A stretch of DNA of 64,000 nucleotides from Plasmodiophora brassicae. Taxonomy: Eukaryota; Endomyxa: Phytomyxea; Phytomyxea; Plasmodiophorida. The notes beneath the pieces are model-generated. The model was not told the origin of the DNA, made no database searches, and saw only the letters and a list, made by a program, of their open reading frames with translations. Both the position numbers and the translations under genes were made by a program. This document shows positions 11,701 to 22,633 of the stretch, piece after piece (position 1 is the first letter of the stretch; the number at the start of each line of letters is the position of its first letter). The stretch lies in assembly GCA_036867785.1 (NCBI GenBank), contig CP145419.1, forward strand, positions 620,001 through 684,000, given 5' to 3'.

Positions 11701-12403
11701 TTTATCCCAGATCGCGTCGCTGAACGAAGACAAGGCGGCATTGCAGCAACGTGTTTCCGAGTTGACCTCTCAGGTTGCTGAGCTGAACCGGCGCCCGTCC
11801 CCGCCTCCTGTCAGTGTTGACGATCGGAACGAGGACGCCTGCAGCTCCAGCGTTGTGCAAGGTACACCTCAAGTTTCGCAGTCCAAGCGCGTATCGGTAA
11901 GGGTCGGACGTCATCATCGGACGATGTCGCCTAACGTTCGATCGTGTAGAAAACGTCCAGCGACAAACATCTGCGCCCATTGGTAACATCCACAACGCTG
12001 ACAACGTCGAACACGACACGTGCCACGTTCGGCATGCGTACGCCGTCTGTTTCTGCGTTTGACCAGGAGAATGCACGGCCGCCAATGCCCGCGAAACGAA
12101 GCAGAACGCAGCTGGAAGCCGACCTCAAATGGGGAAGCCTCCTCCTCCACGACCAGTCGGCGGATCCCTTCGCCGACAATCAGGTTCCTATACCGCGTGC
12201 GTTCGTGTCGCGATCGCCCGCTCACGTCCGCTCAGTCAATCTCCTCGGTTGACGACAAGGAGGTCCCCAGTCGCCCGACGAAACGCAGACCGGTCAGACG
12301 CGCAGTCGCCACCGCCGCGAAGAAGCTGAGCGAACCGGCCACCGCGAAGGCAGTTCATGAACCTGCCGTACCGACCCGCCGGAGCAGGCGCCATGCCCGG
12401 TAG
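8798..12403 (+). CDS. Kinesin-6 family motor (KIF20/KIF23-like)
   Basis: Fourteen exons: 8798-8977, 9029-9275, 9336-9552, 9611-9821, 9885-10030, 10089-10254, 10308-10465, 10515-10737, 10801-10853, 10907-11285, 11335-11550, 11612-11896, 11950-12183, 12236-12403; all introns 49-63 nt, GT-AG; about 960 residues. N-terminal motor: FLRVRPHP, P-loop GITSSGKTHT followed by IQGTESDPGVLPRA, SYIEVHNENLIDLL, switch I SLNAASSRSH, switch II DLAGSERLSRT and WRDSKITRLFKDYLVGG, ending in DETCRALKFAALASEI. The HT-I-QGT motif, GRCLEVVRANQ and DSKITRLF fit kinesin-6, which works at the central spindle and in cytokinesis. An acidic linker and about 450 residues of coiled coil follow, then a Ser/Thr/Arg/Lys-rich tail. 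No ATG precedes 8798 in frame after the divergent neighbour. Confidence 0.9.
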
Positions 12404-12612
12404 GCGGGAGCGCCGACGCCGGCCTCCACGACGCCACGTGCTACTACTAAACACGTATTCCTACACATATCGCCTGCCTTCGTGCGGCGGCGGTCGGTGC
12501 GCGCGCCTTGACGTGTACGACGACGCCGTGCGTGGCCGTGTGGGTTGCGATGCAGGTCCCGCCCGAGACGGCGAGGACCGACGTGTGAGGGGGCGCGTCA
12601 TTTTTATCGACA

Positions 12613-13923
12613 ATGTCGGAGGGTGCCGTCGGGGACGACATCGCGTGCCTGACGGGCCCGGTCAAGACCGCCTTCCGGGACGACGTCCTGGCCGGGCGCG
12701 TCGCATTCGTCAGCGGCGGCGGCACGGGGATATGCTTCCGCATTGTACGTCGTCGTCGTCGTTCGCGTTGTCGGGGGATTCGTCTCACGGAGCGGGCGCC
12801 GTGTCAGGTCGAGTATTTCCTGCGGCACGGCGCCCGGGTCGCCATCGGGTCGCGTCGCCTGCACGTCGTCGAGTCGGCGAAAGCGAAACTCGAAGCGGCA
12901 ACGGGGGGCGACGTTCTCGCCGTCCAGCTGGACGTTCGCTCGCCGGAGTCGGTCGATAACGCGATCAAGGCCACGTTGAAGCAGTGGGGCCGCCTCGATA
13001 TCCTCGTCAATGGTGCAGCAGATGGGCGCGCCCGGCGCATCGTTGCCTACCGACTGACGTGTGCCTGCTGGGCAGGGGCGGCCGGGAACTTCCTCAGCCC
13101 AGCAGAGAAACTGTCGGCGCGCGCGTTCAAGACCGTCATTGACATCGACTGCAACGGGACCTTCCTGATGTCCCAGGCGGCGTTCAAGCAGGGGATGAAG
13201 GTCGCCAGCCGGCCTCTGCTCTTGCCCTGCCGGTAGTGTCTGAGCGTGCGCGGCCTGCAGAAGAACGGCGGTGTCATCATCAACATCACCGCCACCCTGC
13301 ACTGGAACGGGCAATTGTTCCAGGCGCACGCCGGGTCGGCAAAGGCGGCGATCGAAGGTTGTGGGGGGCGACCCAACGGTTTGTCGCGTTGCTCACCTGT
13401 TGACCGGTTTCAGGGATGACAAGGCATCTCGCGAACGAGTGGGGACCGTACGTCTGCCCTTGCCGGTGCGTTCCTCGGGGCCCTGCGCTGAGCATTGGAT
13501 TAGGAACGGGGTCCGCGTGAACAACATCGCACCGTAACCGGGATGTAGGTGGGCGACGATGTTCCTACTGATCGTCTCTGGCTTGCAGCGGGCCCATCGA
13601 CGATACCGTTGGATTTCGCAAGCTCGGCGGGGATCTGGCTGGCGACAGCGTCAAGTTCTTTCAGGAGAAGATCGCCCTGCGACGATTCGGCAAGACCGAA
13701 GATATTGCCAACGCGGCACTGTACCTCGGTACCACTCTGTCCGCACCGTGTCTCAACGTATCGCTGACGCGAACGAAACGGACCCACAGCATCGGACGCG
13801 TCGTCATATGTAACCGGGTCGACCGTCACCGTGGACGGCGGATCCTGGTTCTTCATTGGCGACGCCGTTGGCGAATTCATTCGCCGCCAGGCCAAGGCGA
13901 AGAAACAGCAGAGCAAACTCTGA
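12613..13923 (+). CDS. DECR2: Peroxisomal 2,4-dienoyl-CoA reductase (DECR2-like SDR) with SKL end
   Basis: Eight exons: 12613-12744, 12808-13012, 13076-13200, 13261-13357, 13414-13447, 13504-13533, 13589-13728, 13790-13923; 298 residues, the usual DECR2 length. Visible SDR features: cofactor loop [39 protein letters not shown], then [31 protein letters not shown], and [20 protein letters not shown]. The C-terminus is SKL, a textbook PTS1 peroxisomal signal. The enzyme reduces 2,4-dienoyl-CoA with NADPH during beta-oxidation of unsaturated fatty acids. Exons 5 and 6 are only 34 and 30 nt, and were placed because both splice junctions restore the family motif exactly ([12 protein letters not shown]). 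Confidence 0.92.
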
Positions 13924-14027
13924 GCAATATGTACGATGTTCGATACGCTGCCTGTATGAATCGTGGACGGTTGTCGCCGGTGATCGACGACGGCAGCAGG
14001 CTATAGTTAGGTAGTTAGGCGACGCAA

Positions 14028-14681
14028 ATGCCGGCGTCGGTGTCGGCGTACTATGACCTGGGGATCCGTCGTCTCCAGGAGGCGTTCCGCCTCGCCGAGG
14101 ACGACATGGATGTCCCGAACGAGGACCGGCTCGAATGCTTCAGCAGGGAGGCGCTGCATTTAGCGAAGGCCGATCTGACGTTCGTCCCGCCGAGGTCGCT
14201 CGACGAGAAGAAGGCGCTGATCGGCGAGGGTGGCACACCGCCGTTCGAGACCGTCACCGGCAACGTCGCCGTCGGCTTGAGACGGAAAGACGAATGGGAA
14301 ATGGAACGTCATTACGCGGCATCGCGATCGTTGTTCCCGCTGGTGTCTCTGCAGATGCGGATCAACCTGTTCGTCGACGGCGTCCGGCTGAAGAAGCTGT
14401 CGGAACCGCTCGAGAACGACCCTGAGCTGAACCTGACCATCAACGTCTACCAGCGCAATGCGGACAAGGTGTACGAGCTGGCGAAACGGCTGGAACTCGG
14501 CAGTGTCGACGAGAAGGGCGCCAAGGTGCTGCCGGATCATCCCGCGATGCACCTGCCGCTGGACATTGTGTATTACGGGCGCCAGGTACCCAAGCACGCC
14601 GCCGTCCACAAGCGATTCACGCTGGACTTCAAACCGCTCGTGCATACCATGCGCCGCACCATCAAGGCATTCAGGAAGTAA
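14028..14681 (+). CDS. Conserved-looking single-exon protein of unknown function
   Basis: One uninterrupted 217-residue frame with a normal ATG. It is largely alpha-helical, with alternating charged and hydrophobic runs (e.g. YYDLGIRRLQEAFRLAEDDM, LQMRINLFVDGVRLKKLSEP) and ends in a basic helix (VHTMRRTIKAFRK). No signal peptide, membrane helix or catalytic motif is seen. It ends 64 bp before the convergent gene's stop at 14745. I do not recognise the family; the lack of introns among intron-rich neighbours is the main oddity. Confidence 0.6.
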   Translation: MPASVSAYYDLGIRRLQEAFRLAEDDMDVPNEDRLECFSREALHLAKADLTFVPPRSLDEKKALIGEGGTPPFETVTGNVAVGLRRKDEWEMERHYAASRSLFPLVSLQMRINLFVDGVRLKKLSEPLENDPELNLTINVYQRNADKVYELAKRLELGSVDEKGAKVLPDHPAMHLPLDIVYYGRQVPKHAAVHKRFTLDFKPLVHTMRRTIKAFRK

Positions 14682-14744
14682 AGCGCAGAGCTGTGGTCGG
14701 GTCCACGGTCGGCGTCGTCGTTCGAGGAAACGCTGGGATCCAGT

Positions 14745-17700
14745 TTATTGTGGTGTCGGTGTCGGTGCGGGCGCAGGTGTCAGCAGAGGAGGATCTTCCC
14801 CCGTGCCAATCGTCGCAGGCTCTTGGGACGGTTCAGACGCTGCCGTGGCGTCTTCTGGGTTACCTGGGGCGGTCGTCGTTTCGTTCGCCGTCTTGCTGGG
14901 CGTGGGCGTCTTCGCAGGTCGTGGCTTGCTGCCCGACTTGGGTTGGACCGCTGCAGAGGCGTCCTTTTCCTTGGCGGCGTTCTCTAAACGAAGCTGCTCA
15001 AGCGCCTGCTGCGCTTTCAGCTGCAGCTCTTCGCGTTCGCGTTTCTGCTTGATGAACAGAGCGTTGCTCTTCCGGCGTTCCTCTGCCTCGACTTGCTTCT
15101 TGGCGGCCTCGAGCGTTTTCCTCTGTTCTTCCTCCTCCTGCAATGCGCCTCGGTGAGACGAACCCACAAGGACACGTCGAGGTCCACACCTGTTTCTTCT
15201 TCCTGTACAGCTCGACCTTCTTCCGGGCCTGCCGTTTCGCTTCCTCTTCGGCCTTCCTCTTGGCGATGCGATCCTCCTCGGCCTTCTTCCGCAATGCCTC
15301 TTCTTCCTGCTTCCGATTCGCCTCGCGAATCGCAGCCTCTTGCCTTTGCATCTCCAGCTGCTTTGCCCTGCAGCGAGGGGTCATCCGTCGAAACGTACGC
15401 GAGGAGGCGCACGAACTCACAATTCCTGGCGTCGCTTCTTGCGTCTGGCTTCCCTGGCCTCTTCGTCTGCCTGCCGCTCCGATTTCTCCTTTGCCGCTTT
15501 CTGGTCGTGTTTCAGAGCCGGCCGCGACGATACGGACTCTGGCTCCAGCATCCGGGCGAGAGCCGATCGGTCAGCGTCCGCACCGGTGCACTGTGCCAAT
15601 ATCGTCGCCATAGCGTCGACAACGGCCGACGTAATCTCCTGCGCATCTGGCCTCGATGGCGCCTTCTGTTTCTTGGCGCGCGACTTCTTGGCGCTTCGTT
15701 TGGCCCGCTTCCTGGGTGCTTCCTCAGCGGGCGTCGAGCCCCGAACAGTCTCATGGATCATGTCCACGATCGTTCCCGTCTTGGCGAGCACGTCGCGGCC
15801 GTCCTCCCAGTGCCTGGCGATCTGCCAGATCGACCTGGAGAACTCCCGGTAGTCGATCAGGTGCACCGACAACGACGCCGAGGCGCAGGCCCGGAACACG
15901 GACGCCACGGTCGCCTTCGACACCATAAGTGGGCAGACGTTGACGTCCTCCCAGAACTGTTGGATGCACACATGTGAGCGCCTAGTGGCCTTCGCGAGTG
16001 CGGACGCTCATACGTACCTTATGGAAGTCGGAGATCGACATGCAGGAGTCGGCTTTGACGAGATGGTCGAACGTGGTGAACTTGCCGGTCACTGGGCGGA
16101 TGCCTTTGTACTTCCGGAACGCCTCGCGAAGATCCTGGTCGTTGTCGTCCAGCAGCTGGCGCATGCCCTCAATCTCGTCTGCAATCGTTGCGTTCAGCGA
16201 ATGATCACGTTGAACCAGGAAGATATCGTCGGACCTGTCAACGAATCGTCATCGCTGTCCGATTCGGGCGCTGTCGCCGCCGATGATTTGCGGCCTCCCT
16301 TCCCCTCCTGTTTGCGCCGACGCTCGGCCCGGTTGATTTCTGTCGCACGTTGCCGTTCGGCCATGGTCTTCAGCCTCTCCGCCATGCGTGCCTCGGCTCG
16401 CTGGCGCGCTTCCGCCGCCATCTTCTTCCTCATCGCCTCCTTTCGTTCCACTTCCGCCTGACGTTCCGCCTCCTGCTGCTGGCGAACCTTCGTTTCCGTT
16501 AGACGTTTCGGCTCCTGTCGAATGGGCTGAGAATGCGACGCCGCCGGTTTGGACTTGGGCATGGACTTGGCTGGTCGTCGTTCAGGTCGGGCAGGCGGTT
16601 GCGACCGTTCTGCTGCTTTCGTGGTGGTCTGGGGTTTCGCATTCCGTTTGGATTTCGCAGGGGCAGGTTGCGGCTTCGATGGACGGCTGGGTTCGGCCGC
16701 AGCGGGTTCGGCGATGACGGCGCTGTCCACAGCGGCCGGTGGCGGCACCGGCGCGCTAGCAAGGTTCATCTGTCGCGTATCGTCGTCGATCAGAACGTTC
16801 TCGATCTCATCGAGCCCGAACTCGCTCTGGTTCGCGATGAAGTCGTCAATGGACTGCCGCAGGGCACCGAATCAGGGAGGCAGGCAGCATCATCCGGTCA
16901 TGGCGCAGAACGTACCTCGAGGCCCGGATGCCCGTACCCATAGACCTGGCGGTACTGGCCGATGGCAGCAATGACGATCGGGTGCGTTAGGCTGCGCAGC
17001 AGGGGCTGGGGCAGGTGGGTGATCTTGGCGACGACCTCCAGGGACAACGCAGCACCTTGCTCGTTGACGGTGGCTCCCGTATCGCTGTCTTCCAGCGGCT
17101 TGCAGCAGTCGATGAAGGTTCGCAGCGCCAGTGTCACGAACCTGAATGCCGGTCAGACGGTTGGACTAGCTGGGCGAGTGGCGTTATCCTACTTTTGGAC
17201 ATAAAGCCGTATCGGGTCTTGGTCGGCGAACCGACTGACGATGACGCAGAACGGGATGGTGGCGAGACGCGCGCAGGTGGCGTTCTGTGCGTCCAGGCTA
17301 GCTTTGGCCAGGACGTGCAGGAGCGGGAGGGCGCTGCGCACGGACAGCTGGGCGTGCTTGCACAGGACAATGCACAGGTCCAGGTCGGTGCTCACGATCG
17401 GGTTCACCGCCATCTAGGCGGTCATCGAGTGAATTAGGAGCGCGCTAGTGACAGCTGACGCGCTAGTACCTGTTTCGTCAGCGGTTCGATGAGCGTCGCC
17501 ACCGGGCAGTCGACGTTGCGGTCGACAATCGTGGCCAGGTTCGCCATGATGAACTGGCGCACGAAGGTGTCCCCGTACCGGTCCATCAGAACGAAGATGA
17601 CGGATTTGTACACACGGCCAGTGAAGGTCTGCCTATGCGTTGGATCGCGGTCCACGGCCGCTGCCAGGATGGTACACAGGCACGCGGCGCCGGTGACCTA

Positions 17701-18890
17701 CGTGGAGTCAGGGATCACGGCACCTGTAGCGTATGCACACGTTCGAACCTGAACGTCGCGATCCGACGACGTCCGGCAATGCTGTCGGAGGACGTCGAGA
17801 ATGCTGGCAGCGTAGTCTGTGTCGATCTGGCCGAGCTCGAAGGCGAACTGTGTGGCGATCAGCGCCAGCAACCCCAGGGCGCCCTGCACGTCATCGCTGG
17901 ACGTCGTCGACGACGACGCAATCGTCTTGGCGTCTCGGGCGACGTAATCCAGCAGCGATTCTGTGAAGTACGACGCATTCCTGTTGCTGGTACACGCCGT
18001 CAACATCTCGTGGACGAACCCTGCGTGCGAATAAGGAACGATGGGGATGGGCAGCAATGTGTGCGACGGCGCTTGCCTAAGCGTTCTGCATGCGATGTGC
18101 ACCGTTTCGGGAGTTCGTAACGGACGACGTCGTGAATGTGTTCGCAGGCCAGGCACTCCAGCATGGGCATCATGGTGGCGCTTAGTTGCGGGTGCCGGCG
18201 CCAGGCATCGATGACGATCGTGAGGCCGTCTGCCTGCACCCACCGCCAGGCCGCCTCGCGCATGGATACACTCGTGGGGATCACGCGGACGGCCACAAGC
18301 ATGAGCAAACGGGCGGCCTGCTGAGCAATGTTCGCGTCCGCCTGGCAGACCAGCCCAGGCGACAGGACGCGCAGGGCGCAGATCAGGTTGGTGGGCTGGG
18401 CACCAATAGCACGGACGACATCGTCGAGCTGCTGGTCGGCGATCGTCGCCAGCCACTGGAGGACGCCGTCACGACCGTCGCGGAGGTACTCGCGCAGCTG
18501 GATGTTGTTGTCATCGGCGAGGAGCCGCTGGGCGTAAGCGCGATCGATGCCCAGGCTGGGGTGCAGGGACGCATGCAGGACGCTAAGGAGTTCGTCGCTG
18601 GTCATGGACCGGTTGAAGAGCTCGGCGAGGATGTTGAAGACGACGCCGACGTTGCCTTGCTGGATGATCGCCGACCGGCACTGGTCGTCGACGATAATGC
18701 CGAAGGGTTCCAGTTCGGTGGCGATACGCGCCCAGGTGTCGGGCGGTCCCGCAGCCGGGGTCTTCGGGATGGCGAGAATCTGTGCCAGGATCCCACCCGA
18801 CAACAGCGCGTCATCGTGGCCGTCCGTCTGCGACAGCGCAACGCCATGCGACGTGATCCAGTCGAAGAGCGGCCCGGGAGGGATCTGCAT
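14745..18890 (-). CDS. Large helical-repeat plus Lys/Glu-rich coiled-coil protein
   Basis: About ten exons, roughly 1,200 residues; firm junctions include 17748-17698, 17469-17414 and those linking each later exon in phase. The N-terminal 600 residues are repeated amphipathic helices of HEAT/armadillo type (GVVFNILAELFNR..., GVLQWLATIADQQLDDVVRA..., VRSALPLLHVLAKASLDAQN). A Pro/Lys-rich linker and a first charged helix (EAERQAEVERKEAMRKKMAA) follow. Next comes a compact conserved-looking block (REAFRKYKGI...TFDHLVKADSCMSISDFHKFW ... LMVSKATVASVFRACASAS ... IDYREFSRSIWQIARH) that reads like degenerate EF-hand/leucine motifs found in flagellar scaffold proteins. The rest is a KKAEEDRIAKRKAEEEAKRQ-type coiled coil and a Thr/Pro-rich tail. 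I infer a cytoskeletal or flagellar scaffold, with low confidence. The junctions near 18077-18021 and 17213-17140 are unresolved. Confidence 0.65.
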
Positions 18891-19478
18891 GACGACCCGA
18901 TCCCCCTGCGTGTCGCCGCCCACAGACGAACGAACAGCAACGGGTCACCGTCGAAGATATTCCCACCCCAGCATGCCGAGTATATCTGCTGACATCAATA
19001 TCTGCCCCCCCCCCCCCCTGGCGGAGCCCTGCACCGACCTCGCCGCTCACGAACGCGCCATGGCCAGCACGGCCGCCGTCGCCCCAATCCGTCTTGAACA
19101 ATGAACGCCGGGCCGGACAGTGAATTGCACAGACAACAGTTCGATCGGATGCGGCCCCAACCCATCACGGTTATCGGTTGACAATTGCACATTTCGTGGC
19201 CTACAGTATCAGGTAGCCAACGGTCCAACACGTGCACAGCGTTGACTGGACCAACGCCCAAAGTTGTCACACGCACCGTCGTCGTGTCGTCATGTGAACA
19301 ACCCACCTCCCCTCGCAGATGCCTCTGCACGCACCCGTTGCGCCGGTCTGGGAATGTTCCGATTCGCTCCAATGTGTCGTTTCGCAGATGCGGGGTACAG
19401 CGTCGTGCTGCCTGCCGAGTGCCGACCAGGAGGCGGGGAAGCGTCGGGAGACTGGACGGGGTTTCGCCCGGAGTTGAA
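18891..19478. other. Divergent intergenic region with a poly-C tract
   Basis: Separates the minus-strand helical-repeat gene from the plus-strand gene at 19479. It contains 14 consecutive C at 19005-19018 and AT-rich patches (TATATCTGCTGACATCAATA at about 18981-19000) likely to belong to the minus-strand promoter. No coding sequence is seen. Confidence 0.5.
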
Positions 19479-20043
19479 ATGGCGGCGGCGGCAGCGGAAG
19501 GGTCCGTGCCGGAGGAGCCGATCGACGTCGCGTCGGTGGATATCGAGCCGAACCAGTGCCCGCTGGAGAGCCCGCTAAGCGTTGGCATTCGGTTTCGCTC
19601 CAAGGTCGCCATCGGGAACCCGTCGTGGACCTGCCAGGTCCGTGCAATGGCGTCTGTGGCACGGTGTCGGGTTCCGGTGGCCAATACGTGCTGTGTGTGT
19701 GTGTGTGTCTAGTACCTTGTGGATATTGCCCATAAGCGGCATGTCATCGAGCTCGGCACGTTTCGCGTCCCGCATCCCTACCAGGTCGGGGACAACTCGT
19801 TCGAGTTCCACGTCGACAAGGTTGACGTATCGATTATCAAGAAGAAGGCTGGTGATCTTGCTTTGTGTAGCGTAGCCCCCGCGTTAACGTCATCCAACAG
19901 CATCTTCTGAACAATGTCGGGCTGCTGACGCTGTCGTTGATGGATGGGGCCGACGTCGTCGTATCGATCAAGATTGTCACGCAGGTAGCGTACGCTGCCG
20001 ATGGCGAGACGCTGCAGAGAACCATGTTCAACCCGTTGCAATA
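19479..20043 (+). CDS. Small beta-rich protein, family not recognised
   Basis: ATG at 19479. Exon 1 ends at the CAG before GTCCGTGC (about 19640); exon 2 starts at TACCTTGTGG after a (GT)n tract and acceptor TCTAG near 19711; the last exon begins after AACAG near 19898 and stops at 20041-20043. The spliced protein reads EPIDVASVDIEPNQCPLESP, VGIRFRSKVAIGNPSWTCQY, VIELGTFRVPHPYQVGDNSF, then LLNNVGLLTLSLMDGADVVV. The alternation of hydrophobic residues suggests a beta-sandwich; the overall layout faintly recalls ASF1 but without its signature. The middle donor is unresolved: GTTGAC or GTATCG both keep the phase. About 120-150 residues. Confidence 0.5.
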
Positions 20044-20126
20044 GAGGCAGCGACATGCAGGCGCCCTCTTGTTGGACACGAATCATAATTTAGAATAGCG
20101 GATAGCACGAGCGGCGGCGTGCTACA

Positions 20127-20900
20127 TCAGATTGGGAATTGGAACGTCGATTGTTCCCCGGGCACGATCAGGTTGCTGGTCAGCTTCATCGATCTCGGCG
20201 ACGTCTGTGGAGTGGCCGGCGCCGCCCCTGCTGATGCTGTCGTCATTGTTGTTGTTGCTGCTGCTGCTGCTGCTGTCGACGTCGCCGTCCCTTTGCCGAA
20301 CAGCAACGCCAGGACCGCGTTGTCGTGCGCTTCCGCCTTGCTGCTGACCGCATTGCTGGCGCCGTCCGACTTCGTCTTCGACAACCGGTACAGGGATTCC
20401 ATCATGGCCAGGCGCGTCCGAAGGTCGAGCTCGTTGATCAGCGTCTTCACGTGGTCGACGTGGGCGAACGGGGCGACCAGCGGGTCGTCGCCCGTCATCA
20501 GCTGCTGCTGCTTGGCGTCCAGGAAGCATTGTGTGATGTGCGCCTGCAACGGCGTCGTGATCGTCTGGCAGCAGCACGGGCACTGTCGGGCCGACGCCGA
20601 CGGTGCCTGGGTCGGGTCGGCGGTGCCCCAGTTGAGGAACCCGTCCGTCTTCATCGGCGACGACATCATCTGCAGGTGCGATGCGACGCTCTCAGCGAAC
20701 GCGGCCGAGTGTGGCAGCAGGTGGGCGCCGTCCTCGTCGTACGACCGCGCCGATGCGGGCACGGGTGCCGGCCGCGGCAGGTACCCTTCGGCGGTGCTGA
20801 CGGCGCCCCATGCGAACTCGTTCATGATGTCGCAGGGTGCGCCCCGTTCCACCTTCAATGTGCAATGCGACGCGGATCGTTTCGTACCGGGCGATATCAT
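20127..20900 (-). CDS. Zinc-finger protein with LNK-like motif
   Basis: One exon from ATG 20900 (an open frame extends further upstream without a clear start), 257 residues. A C2HC-type finger is visible in CPCCCQTITTPLQAHITQC. About 45 residues later comes NELDLRTRLAMMESLYRLSK, resembling the QLDxRTRxxIRDxLYRLA motif that I recall from plant LNK clock co-regulators and some oomycete proteins. The C-terminus is Ala/Thr/Ser-rich low complexity. A nuclear regulatory role is only an inference from the motif. Its 3' end is about 85 bp from the convergent gene ending at 20043. Confidence 0.5.
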   Translation of the reverse strand: MISPGTKRSASHCTLKVERGAPCDIMNEFAWGAVSTAEGYLPRPAPVPASARSYDEDGAHLLPHSAAFAESVASHLQMMSSPMKTDGFLNWGTADPTQAPSASARQCPCCCQTITTPLQAHITQCFLDAKQQQLMTGDDPLVAPFAHVDHVKTLINELDLRTRLAMMESLYRLSKTKSDGASNAVSSKAEAHDNAVLALLFGKGTATSTAAAAAATTTMTTASAGAAPATPQTSPRSMKLTSNLIVPGEQSTFQFPI

Positions 20901-21336
20901 GGGCGCCGTCCGAATATCTTCGACACGCGAATCGTCAGGTCGCCGCTTCCCGGACGAAGCGGCACGTGCTATGGGGAGAGGCGCGCGCCCCCGCCGCTCT
21001 TCGATGATGCCGACCCGTCGACAACCGCGATGGCCACCACGATGATATCGTGGAGTGTCCCTCGTCACACTGGGCCGCACTCTGCAACTGCTCCCCCATC
21101 CATAGGCCATCGGCCATAGGCGCCCAGCAGATGCAGTCGGTCACGCCGGGTCCAGACACACGAGGAGCAACCACCCTGTCCAGGCCGGCCGTCCCACACA
21201 CACACACACACCCGGGTACCATTCACCCGAGGCCCCCCGTTCCCGTCTGTGTGGCACGGACGCGGGTAAGCGCGCGCCAACCATGTGGGCCGTTGCCAAC
21301 CGATCTGTATTGCCGACTCGATGTCGTGGCTGACGT

Positions 21337-22093
21337 TCATCGGTCGCGCCTGTACTCGGCGGGGTCGCCATTGCGGGTGATCAGCCAGTTCAGGGCGAGG
21401 TCGATGTTGTTCCTGGCGGTCGAGACATGTCAGACGGTGGTTTCCTGGTCGGTCAGCGCCGCCAGCAACGTCACCTGGTTGCGACCAGTGCGCTCCTGAT
21501 CTCGGTGGCGGATCGGAATCCCATCTCGAGGAGCCTCTGAACTTTGACCTCGTCGCAGACGACGAGCGCCTGCTGGGCTGGATGATCGGCCGACGACCTA
21601 GCCGCGAACGCGCTGTCACGATCCGGCCGCGACGAAGACGTCGCCGTGTCCCAGGCGCGCACGACGGTTGCCATTCGTGGCGACGAAGCAGGATGCCCGT
21701 CGTGATGCGGCGTTGTCGTCGTCGTTCTTGTTGTTGTCGTTGACCGCGTCACGCCCCGAAGACGTTCGTGAACGGAGCGAGACGTCGTGCGGTACTGCCT
21801 GTGGCTGAAATACAGAACGATCTGATCGCCGGATCGCACCCCGAGCCGAGACAGGTCATCGGTATCCGGCCCCGGAAGTACTCGACCCGAATGGACCAGA
21901 ACCTGTTGATACGGCCAGCACATGAGGAATACGCACAGAGGTCGGGCGAAGAAACACGTCCCCGTACCTGGCCAGCGGCCGGGACGCGCCACTCGGCGGC
22001 GAGTCGGGCGCGAACCCCGGCCAGCGTGCACTGCTTTCGCGTCAGGTCCAGCGTGATGCAGGCGCCCGTCAACGTGGCGACGACGACCTGCAT
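21337..22093 (-). CDS. Ubiquitin-like (UBL) plus UBA domain protein
   Basis: Exons 22093-21968, 21902-21475 and 21412-21337; introns 65 and 62 nt; 209 residues. The N-terminus is a ubiquitin-like fold beginning at Met1 (MQVVVATLTGACITLDL ... VLVHSGRVLPGPDTDDLSRL). A Thr/Arg-rich linker follows, then a C-terminal UBA domain that is completed across intron 2 (VQRLLEMGFRSATEIRSALV, then ATRNNIDLALNWLITRNGDP). UBL-UBA proteins shuttle ubiquitylated cargo to the proteasome; this one is small, lacking the STI1 repeats of Dsk2/ubiquilin and the XPC-binding domain of Rad23. The intron 2 placement is strongly supported because it rebuilds the UBA helix 3. Confidence 0.85.
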
Positions 22094-22633
22094 GGTCGAC
22101 GAGGCGGATAGGTGACAGAAGGAGCAAGGAAACGCAGGTCGCTGGGGCCTCTCCTCACCAGCAGGTCACACACACCCACCTACCCACCCACCCACACACA
22201 CTGATTGCAGCCCCAATCTCCACGTCGCAACATCGAGCAAAAGCAGGTGAAAACATTCTGTGCAACGCGCTGCCACATTCGACGATATAGTGCATTCCGC
22301 CCGTGCGAAAGGGCAGAACGGCCTGCTGTTGGTCAACATTGTCCAAGCGGGACCAGACCAAGCAGCCGAACGGCATCGCCATCGGGTAACCGCGTTCGCA
22401 TAAACTGTCCCCTGCTTCCTCGCTTCGTGCAACGGACGCACGTCATCGAACGTTCTGTTGCGAATGCAAAACAGCGTCGGGCGCCCGGAATAGAACTTGT
22501 GGGTTCGCGATCGGTCGGGCGTCGCCTCTGTCGCGTTGCCTTGTGGCCGCGGGGCTCACCGCCAAGGTTGGGCGAACGAGATATGCAACGGGCCGCTGGT
22601 CGAGAGTCGATTTTGGACGGGACATAGCCGACA
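22094..22633. other. Divergent intergenic region with a CCCA/CA simple repeat
   Basis: The 540-bp gap between the UBL-UBA gene (minus) and the HAD phosphatase gene (plus). It contains a simple CACACACCCACC-type tract at about 22168-22200. Open frames here show no family likeness. Confidence 0.45.

Noticed and set aside
20132-20347. Leu-rich plus-strand frame resembling a signal peptide
   Set aside because: It is antisense to the Ala/Thr-rich C-terminus of the zinc-finger gene; the Leu run comes from a CTG/CAG-type simple repeat.
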